From Emydura subglobosa (Eukaryota > Chordata > Testudines > Chelidae), in the NCBI GenBank assembly GCA_007922225.1, contig ML680055.1:4952047-5016046 (forward strand): 64,000 nucleotides of DNA, read 5' to 3'. Both the position numbers and the translations under genes were made by a program. Within the stretch, counting starts at the first letter, position 1, and every line of letters begins with the position of its first letter. Below are positions 57,900 through 64,000 of this stretch, one piece after another. The notes beneath the pieces are model-generated. The model did not search any database. It saw only the letters and a list, made by a program, of their open reading frames with translations, and was not told where the DNA came from.

Positions 57900-58240
57900 G
57901 AGACTAGAATATGCACTTCTGTATGATCACATCTAGTTCTCCTTCATGTGGTTGCAGATGTGTATTCCACTGAAGTGTGTGCGTGCCAGCGTGCTGGAGC
58001 TTGAAATGTTTTCCACGGCAATACCTGTCAAGGCAGTGAATGTGCCCTGCATCTTTTGGCGGCCCCTCCCAAAGCTGTATAAGGGCTGCATGGCCATGAC
58101 CTCTCCCAGTTCTTTCTTACTGCTCACAGCCTGAGTTGGAATTCTCCATGTGGTTCTCCTCACATTTATTTCTGTAATGCAGTTAGCTCTTAGTTTTGTT
58201 AATTCTGTAAATAGTTATCAGTTGGTATCTTTTTCTTTAT
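57900..58240 (+). mobile_element. DIRS-like element, 5' terminal/leader region
   Basis: The sequence 'tgtggttgcagatgtgtatt', 'gaagtgtgtgcgtgccagcg', 'aaagctgtataagggctgca' and 'cagttctttcttactgctca' resembles the leader of turtle DIRS-type elements. It includes a TATA-like 'gtataagggc' at about 58,076 that may be the promoter. DIRS elements have inverted terminal repeats. The partner repeat is not in the window because the element is truncated on the right. Confidence 0.5.
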
Positions 58241-58974
58241 TGTTTTCAGCTTTTAGCTTTTATTTTTCCTAATTTCCTAATTAACGTCATTAGTTGGTGA
58301 TGCTGATCACCAGGCTTATGCGGTGTTCTCTGCGCTTCATGCAATTCCTCATGTGACACCGCTGCACCCCCCATTGTTTGCTGTGTCTCACTGAAGGACA
58401 CATCAAGAAGAGGTGTAGCATCTGCTGCTCCTTCAAGAAATGTACTCAGGTTTCCAGGGATCTGTGCCTCAAGCAATATCTTCTGGAACAAACTGTGAGG
58501 TCTACCTTGGCATTGGCACTAGTGCCAGATCGCTCTGTCCACACACAGTCAATCGCTACTATAATGGAGACTTTGGGCAGGCCCTTGGACTCCAATTCCT
58601 CTCTGACCTTCCTTTCCTGGGGTTTCTTGCACAAGAACCTGTAAGACTGACACGATCCACTAGAGCTAAAAGAGGTGTAGGAGCAATACTGAGATTCACC
58701 AGGTACCCAGGATAGAGGTGGGCTTTTTGCCTGGGTCTCCCGGTACTGAGGCGCAAGAGACTTCTGGTACTGTACTGTTGACTCCAAGTCTGGCCATTGA
58801 GTTCAATACAATGGATGCTGTTTTGGTGCCGCCCATTTTGGTGCACAATGTGGCAAGGAACCTCCTTCGCCTCACTGGGCTCAGCATTTCCCCCTCTGGC
58901 AGTGGGGGTGGAGAGCTGGAGTAAATAAATCCCACTCTGGAACATTTTTATTCCTCATTTGGGTTTTTCAGTAT
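58241..58974 (+). pseudogene. DIRS-like gag, N-terminal part
   Basis: A frame at 58,378-58,644 encodes GHIKKRCSICCSFKKCTQVS, a cysteine-containing basic segment, followed by DLCLKQYLLEQTVRSTLALA. This fits the 'C..C..F...' region and helical stretch of DIRS gag-like proteins. No ATG opens this frame. Further words, 'gggtctcccggtactgaggc' (about 58,731) and 'ttctggtactgtactgttga', resemble the GTAC-rich linker of such genes. Stops and frameshifts show decay. Confidence 0.5.
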
Positions 58975-59412
58975 TTTACCTGGTGGTCCTCAGGGTATGC
59001 CCAAGGAGTATTCTTCAGACAAACCAAGGAAACAAATCCATAACACAAAACAGGAATACCTTTTTCTGTCCCGTCTCTGGGATGTTGCTTTGTAATGCTT
59101 GTTTCTGATGCCAGTCCTTCTCCAAGTAGGAAGTTAGCTTGGTTGCTTCCTCTATAGGGAGGAGAGCAGCCTTACATCCAGGAGAAAGCTTTTCTCTCTG
59201 CTGCCACTAGCCCTGCTGCTGGTTGTGTCTCCTCTTTCACCAGAAGAGGAGTTTTTAAAGGTCACAGGCAGCCCTTAATTGGACTCAGGAGTCCCTAGTT
59301 GATCCGAGGTAACCTTTTTTCAGCTCATAGGTAAAAGGACCTTTACCATTCTAGTGTTGATATACCTGCATTCTCCCACTGTCAAGGCTGTCCAGTCTGA
59401 TTTTGTCACAAC
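58975..59412. repeat. LTR-like repeat inserted in the DIRS gag region
   Basis: The words 'gacaaaccaaggaaacaaat' (about 59,018), 'ttgctttgtaatgcttgttt' (about 59,085), 'ccttctccaagtaggaagtt' (about 59,117) and 'caggcagcccttaattggac' (about 59,265) belong to a frequent turtle repeat with LTR-like texture. It interrupts the gag-like sequence on both sides. No terminal repeat pair or target duplication was established. Confidence 0.4.
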
Positions 59413-60439
59413 AGACATATGAGACAGTGAAAGACCTGCTCTGTCTATCTGACATTAGTTAGCCATTGATGCAGGAGTAAAGGGACCTGTTATTAGCTCT
59501 GATTCCTCTGTCCCTCAACCTCTTTGGCTCAAGGGCAGAGAGTGTTGCCAGCACTGCCATCAGTAGCAGTTAAGGGAGAGTTGAACTGCTTTGTTTGCAC
59601 TGTCCAGTGCTCAGGTACATTCTTCATCATTTCTGGGATGTTCTTCAACATTGCTTCCTACCATACCTTCAACTTTGGCTCTGGTATTGGGGACCTTTGT
59701 CATTCTGGGTATTAATGCTGGGCTATGCACTGCCGCATGTGGCACCTGCTTTGATACTGGATTTAGGGGCAAGACCTTCTGTGTCTACAGAGACATTTAC
59801 AGTACCACCATTGGTACTGACTTTACGTCTGCCCTGGTGGGAGATGGACAGATTGGACTGTCCAGTAGCCCCACCTAGCTGGTTGCCTCCTATGCTAACT
59901 GATTATTTGGAGGGCCCCTCTGGTCTGGGTCAGGCTCATTTAGCTCCTGTCCATCCTCACCAGGTCACGCAATGTCCAGTAAATCATTCAGGCCACCTCG
60001 AGAGGGGGACTTTTTGTACTGTGATCGGTACTAGTCACATAGCAAGGAAAAGTCAGGATGGCCTGAGACATTTTGGCCTCTGATGCCTTAGTGACCTATG
60101 TGGAACCTGTGGATCCTCCAGATCTCAATCTCTAGCCTATTCTATGAGTAAGTGCCTGGAACTGTCCACATCAGAGCCTTGTGTACTGGACAAAGAACCA
60201 GAAAGCTTTCCCTACTGAACAATCAGCCCAACAAAATGAGCCATTGTTGGAGGAACAAGCTCTGTCTCAGTAGGCTACTTCGGCTCCAGTCAATTTATCC
60301 TCTTTCTCTCTCCAGAGGACTCAGTGGTCCCAGGCTCATCGTCACCAGTCCCAGGAGGATTTTAAATCCTATCAGGATTTGTTTAGAAGAATGGCCTCTG
60401 TGGTTTCTATACAAGAAGAATTTTTATAGAAGAATGCCC
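59413..60439 (+). pseudogene. DIRS-like gag, middle part
   Basis: The sequence is coding-derived but shifts frame often. Open stretches at 59,595-60,083 and 59,591-59,878 overlap in different frames, and I trust neither as a protein. Near 60,348 the phrase QEDFKSYQDLFRRMASV is recognisable as the gag helix 'F..YQ.LLRR.A'. It is followed by QEEFL and a stop, then KNAHKL just before the SINE. Confidence 0.5.
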
Positions 60440-60449
60440 ACAAGCTGTT

Positions 60450-60616
60450 GTATGCAATGTTGTTCTAGCCGTGTTAGTCCCAGGATATTAGAGAGACAAG
60501 GTGGGTAAGGCAGTATCTTTTATTGGACTAACTTCTGTTGGTGAGAGAGAGAAGCTTGTGTCTCTCACCAACGGAGGTTGGTCCAATAGAAGATATTACC
60601 TCATTCACCTTGCCTT
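60450..60616. mobile_element. Palindromic SINE with 10-bp target duplication
   Basis: The first arm starts 'tatgcaatgttgttctagcc' and 'gtgttagtcccaggatatta' (the polymerase III-type head) and continues 'ggcagtatcttttattggac' and 'taacttctgttggtgagaga'. The second arm, 'ctctcaccaacggaggttgg' with 'tccaatagaagatattacct' and 'cattcaccttgcc', is the reverse complement of the first arm's body. The direct duplication ACAAGCTGTT flanks the whole unit at 60,440-60,449 and 60,617-60,626. So head, body and inverted body were inserted together. Confidence 0.85.
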
Positions 60617-61505
60617 ACAAGCTGTTAGACATTCTTCAAGGTGCAAATTGGGAAGGGTAACCCTCCCAAATGAGGGCTTTTATTGCCAGCGAAAGTCTTA
60701 TGGAATACATTGGCTTTGTTGGCTGCCATTGCCAAATGCAGTGAAAAATGCTACTATGTACCTTCTCAGGGATTCGAGTGTTTTTACTCTCATCTGATGC
60801 CAAATTCCCTGGTAGTGATGGCTACCAATTAGAGGACAAGGCAAAGAAGTTTTAAGTCTGTCCTCAAAGAAAGAGAAATGAAAAGACTGGACTCTTGTGT
60901 AGAAAGATTTATTCTATGTCATCTCTCCAAATGCAAATAGCTAATCAGCTGGCACTGTTAGCTAAGTTTGATTCTCTTCACTTTTAGGCTTTGTCAAAAT
61001 GTATAGATAAACTCCCTGCGGACTCTGGGGAAGAATTCAGAGCCTTTTTGGTGGAGGGCTGTCTGGTTGTGAAGATGTCTGTTCACTCTGCTTGTGTGTC
61101 ACAGATGGTTCCTCTAGGATTCTGGCCTCTGCAGTCATAATGAAAAAAATAAGGGTTACATAATTCTGGAATGGCCCCTACACACAAAAGATTATAGAAG
61201 ACTTTTCCTTTGGTGGTCATTTTCTAATTTTGGATAAAACTGATAAAACATTCCATTTGTTTAAAGACTCCCAAGCTACCCTCCGCTCCTTAGGAATTTA
61301 TGCCCTAGTGTCTAAAAAAGGATACAACTCTGCATACCCAGGACTCCGAGAAGTAGTATAGATACGATTTCTACCCACCCAGACAAGTTTATATGTTGAA
61401 AAGGAGGTATAGACCTCAGAGAAGAAAATCCTCTAGCTTGGGCTCCCATCAGCAGGCACGTTTTCAGAAATTTGCAGGAAAGTCTGTGAGGACAGAAACC
61501 TGGTA
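60617..61505 (+). pseudogene. DIRS-like gag, C-terminal part
   Basis: Conserved blocks are readable. LDILQGANWEG follows the SINE. Then RKIYSMSSLQMQIANQLALL (60,901-60,960) matches the 'RK.YS...L...IANY.ALLA' helix. KLPADSGEEFRAFLVEGCLV follows, and then EDFSFGGHFLILDKTDKTFH (from 61,197) with LFKDSQATLRSLGIY. A basic tail around RRYRPQRRKSSSLGSHQQ (about 61,400-61,450) closes the protein. This order is that of the DIRS gag-like ORF. Scattered stops and shifts make it a pseudogene. Confidence 0.75.
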
Positions 61506-62127
61506 ATACATGATCCACGCACTATTATCCATCCCTTTGGGAGCAGACTCTCTCACTTTCTGGGTACTTGGGAGTCCGTAATGATGGACACATGGGTCCT
61601 CAGTATTCGTCTCCATTCCTCCTTCCCTGTTCCTTTTCAGGAACCTATCTCTTGAGCTTCTCCTAGTTCAAGAGGTCCAGATGCTATGCACCCTAGGGGC
61701 TGTGGAAGAAGTTCCCTTACAGTTTCAAAGAAAGGGGTTTGAGAGATTTTCTAATGCCCAAGTCCAAGGGTGGTCTAAGACTCATTTTTGAACCTTCACA
61801 TTCTCAACAAGTTCCTCAAGTATGTGAGATTCTACATGGTTTCCTTGATATCTGTCCTTCCCTTTCTGCATCTCAACAATTGGTTTGCTGCTCTTGATCT
61901 TTTTGTAATGCTTATTTCCACATCGAGGTGACACCAAGTCACACGAAGTTTCTCTGATTTGTGTTTCAGGCAGACACTATCAGTACACTATTCTTCCCTT
62001 TGGCCTATTGTCAGCTTCTTCTGTGTTCATGAAATGCATGGTAGTCGTGTCAGTGTTCTTAAGGAGGAACAGGATACATATCTTCTCTTACCTTGATGAT
62101 TGGCTTGTCAGACATGTGCCATTGTGA
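61506..62127 (+). pseudogene. DIRS-like reverse transcriptase
   Basis: The upstream part contains 'HPFGSRLSHFLGTWESV' and the 'GAVEEVP' block ('gggctgtggaagaagttccc', about 61,697). NNWFAALDL (61,875-61,901) is the 'DWFAALDL.DAYFH' motif, although the following aspartate region is frameshifted. From 61,969, GRHYQYTILPFGLLSASSVF leads to KCMVVVSVFLRRNRIHIFSY and the catalytic YLDD (62,089-62,100) followed by WL. YLDDWL is typical of DIRS reverse transcriptases. A stop follows at 62,125-62,127. Frameshifts inactivate the copy although the YLDD site is intact. Confidence 0.8.
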
Positions 62128-62835
62128 GAGGTCCTCAGTCGACTCCAGTTCATTCTCTGTCTCTTCAAGCAGTTAGGGATCATACTAAACATAGAGATCT
62201 TGTCATTAGTGCCTACGTGGAGCCTGGAATTAATTGGGGCTTTGCTTGACTCTACAGTAACAAAGGCCTTTTTTCCTTGGGAAGTTTTGGACCATTTATG
62301 ATGCGTATGTGGGTGTCTGTCTGTCTGTCCATCCCTCAGGTTTCACCCATCCACTGCCTGAGGTTGCTAGGTCACATGACTGCGTGTACGTATGTGGCCA
62401 TACATGCAAGACTGCGTCTTTGTCCTCTATAGGCATGGCTAAAGTTGGTATACCAACCAAACAGACATCATCTGCATAAGCTGGTCTGAATTCCTCCTGC
62501 AGTCTTACGCTCTCTGGAATGGTGGATGGACCAGGACAATGTATGTGGAGGGACCCCTTTTCCTGTTCCCTTCCAGTGAGGACACATCTACAATAGGCTG
62601 GGGTGCTCAACTGTCTGGCTCATGAACCCAAGGGATATGGACACACCAGGAAGTGAGGTTTCACATTAATGTCCTGGAACCATGGGCATTTTACAAAGCT
62701 TGCCAGGCCTTCCTCCTCATCAAGGACTCATGAGTCCAGATACTGACTGAGAATACAACCACCATCTAAACAGACAGGGAGGAGACCTAGTCCATACAAC
62801 TGTCAGGAAGCAATGAGCCTCTGGAACTTTTTGTC
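62128..62835 (+). pseudogene. DIRS-like RNase H region, truncated
   Basis: Recognisable blocks are DTSTIGWGAQLSGS (from 62,581), matching 'TDAS..GWGA.L', then EVRFHINVLEPWAFYKACQA (about 62,650), matching the 'HINVLEL.A...A' helix. TENTTTI (about 62,746) stands where DIRS has SDNTT, and then NRQGG. Homology ends near 62,835, before any tyrosine recombinase. A separate minus-strand frame at 62,296-62,610 is an antisense accident. Confidence 0.7.
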
Positions 62836-63174
62836 AGGTGCTGCCTCCTGATAGTCAGATCTTGTAGCTGGAGTGGAGGTTGAAGCCAGATGTATGGTTG
62901 GGACTGGGCTGAGAGTAGCACTGGAACTGAGATCAGCGGACAAGCCGGGTCCAGCTGAGATCAGAGTCTGTAGACAAGCCAAAATCAATACTGTACCTAA
63001 TGTCCAGATACAGCCCAGAGGTCGAAGCTGGATCGTCAAAGTTTGAGGGAGTCAGGCATCATTGCGGAACACAGCATAGCAGCATAAGGGCCAGGCCTGT
63101 ACCCAGATGCTTGCAGAAAATCCTCCCTTTCCGCCTCTGTTACCCCCAGGCGACTGATTTAACTCATGGTCACC
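62836..63174. repeat. LTR-like repeat abutting the DIRS truncation
   Basis: Alternating words such as 'ggttgaagccagatgtatgg', 'gaactgagatcagcggacaa' and 'gagatcagagtctgtagaca' give the 'gaagtcagagtccg...' texture of an abundant turtle LTR-like repeat. It begins where DIRS homology ends, so it either truncated the element by insertion or marks a deletion junction. Confidence 0.4.
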
Positions 63175-63639
63175 TAGGGAAGATGGCACATATTTGCAGT
63201 CCTCGCTCCATACAATCGTTTTTTTTCTTCTGCCATGGGATGTTTTTTGGGGTACGTAAAGCGCAAGTTACAAGACAGCATGTGACTGCAGTGGGTCTTG
63301 GGGTCATGAGAGGGGTACCCACATATGGTTTCACCCAGGGGAATTTCACCCCTCTACACACACCCTCAGTGTACTGCCTTTTCAAAAAACAATTTTTGAG
63401 AGGGTTGGGGGTGCAACAATCCTGCTGTTTGGGGAACTATGGACTTATGCAGCATTCACTATGGGGATTTTCCTGAAATGGATGCACCAGCCCATTCCTT
63501 ACCAACGGCACTATGACTCTTGCAATAGGTAGAGATTGGTATGTGGGTCTGCCGTTCCCTTGGGAATATAAAGGGGAGTTATTTTTACATTGTAACTTTG
63601 CTTTTCATCCATGGGGCCAGCTAACAATGGATACCTTGT
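63175..63639. other. Unassigned DNA
   Basis: An open frame (63,000-63,476, plus, 158 codons) spans the end of the LTR-like repeat and this stretch. It has no recognisable domain. Its first half lies in repeat sequence, so I do not call a gene. Confidence 0.35.
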
Positions 63640-63977
63640 GCTTTGCTTGCCTTTCAGAGGACAGCGTGGCCTTCAGCTTAGCATCTAATGCTCCCGCTGA
63701 CTGCCTGTTGCATATTAGAAAGTGGGGAAAAAAAAATTTGGGATGACATATTCACCGAGATAATGAATGCCTCCACAGTTTCTGACACAGAGCTAAGAGC
63801 TGGAGTATTTGATTATCGGAGAAAATGAACATAGACATAGAGAACAGGAAGGCATCCCAAGAACGTGAGCATGCAATGCAGGAAGAGATGCTGCGCATAA
63901 TGAGGAATCAGTTGGATATGTTGTGGCGTTTGGTTTTGTTTCAAGAAGAGCAGTGGCAGGATAGACTCCCTCTGTAG
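63640..63977 (+). pseudogene. Transposon-protein remnant with C-terminal helix
   Basis: Two frames join across an A-run at 63,729-63,737: one ends HIRKWGKKNLG and the other gives DDIFTEIMNASTVSDTELRA. After a further shift, MNIDIENRKASQEREHAMQE continues to EMLRIMRNQLDMLWRLVLFQ and ends at the stop TAG 63,975-63,977. The 'E..R...Q+.ML..+R.Q.+ML..LV..QE' helix is a common C-terminal feature of turtle transposon-derived, Myb/SANT-like predicted proteins. The link to that group is by appearance only. Confidence 0.4.
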
Positions 63978-64000
63978 ACCATGCAAAACTCTCAACTCAC

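Noticed and set aside
59595..60083. 162-codon plus-strand frame in the DIRS-like region
   Set aside because: It crosses gag-derived sequence in a frame different from the conserved gag blocks, so it is a shadow of a decayed gene.
63000..63476. 158-codon plus-strand frame near the right edge
   Set aside because: Its start lies inside an LTR-like repeat and no domain or splice context supports it.
1..64000. CRISPR arrays, operons, rRNA or true tRNA genes
   Set aside because: The window is vertebrate-like. Repeats are interspersed retroposons, tRNA-like stretches are SINE heads lacking a full cloverleaf, and no spaced direct-repeat array is present.

Overview
The window looks like nuclear DNA of a turtle. 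The evidence is repeat content: SINEs whose head carries a 'tagccgtgttagtc'-type motif, CR1 LINEs whose 3' ends match the sauropsid type, a DIRS-like retrotransposon, hAT MITEs with 'ggttctcaacc' ends, MIR/L2-type relics and many short palindromes. Family assignments come from recognition of sequence and translated motifs, not from a database search. No intact multi-exon protein-coding gene could be demonstrated.

Layout. Bases 1-26,600 are AT-rich and gene-poor. They hold tRNA-derived, MIR-like and L2-like relics, an RTE-like reverse transcriptase fragment split by a SINE, a 5'-truncated CR1, several foldback repeats and, at 16.8 kb, two close RFX-type X-boxes. At 26.7-28.1 kb lies a GC-rich island with ETS-like sites, CCAAT boxes (some in 120-bp tandem repeats) and a TTTAAA element. 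It is followed by an 80-codon open frame and two further in-phase exon-like blocks, interrupted by one stop. This resembles the 5' part of a cell-cycle-type gene or a broken copy of one. Bases 28.8-41.8 kb are again repeats and unassigned DNA, including a 419-bp hAT MITE with a perfect 8-bp target duplication.

The clearest functional locus is the CpG island at about 41.8-42.9 kb. It looks like a plus-strand promoter with a non-coding first exon ending in a strong splice donor at 42,512/42,513. If so, the rest of the window (42.5-64 kb) is probably the first intron of an unidentified gene. That stretch contains a nested hAT MITE, a decayed Myb/SANT-like transposon gene, a 2.3-kb CR1, an L2-like LINE and a nearly 5-kb DIRS-like element. 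The DIRS-like element has itself been invaded by an LTR-like repeat and a palindromic SINE, and it ends in further LTR-like and transposon-derived sequence.

Overall this is a regulatory and intronic landscape shaped by successive retrotransposon insertions. Two promoters, at about 27 kb and 42 kb, are the main candidates for host function.
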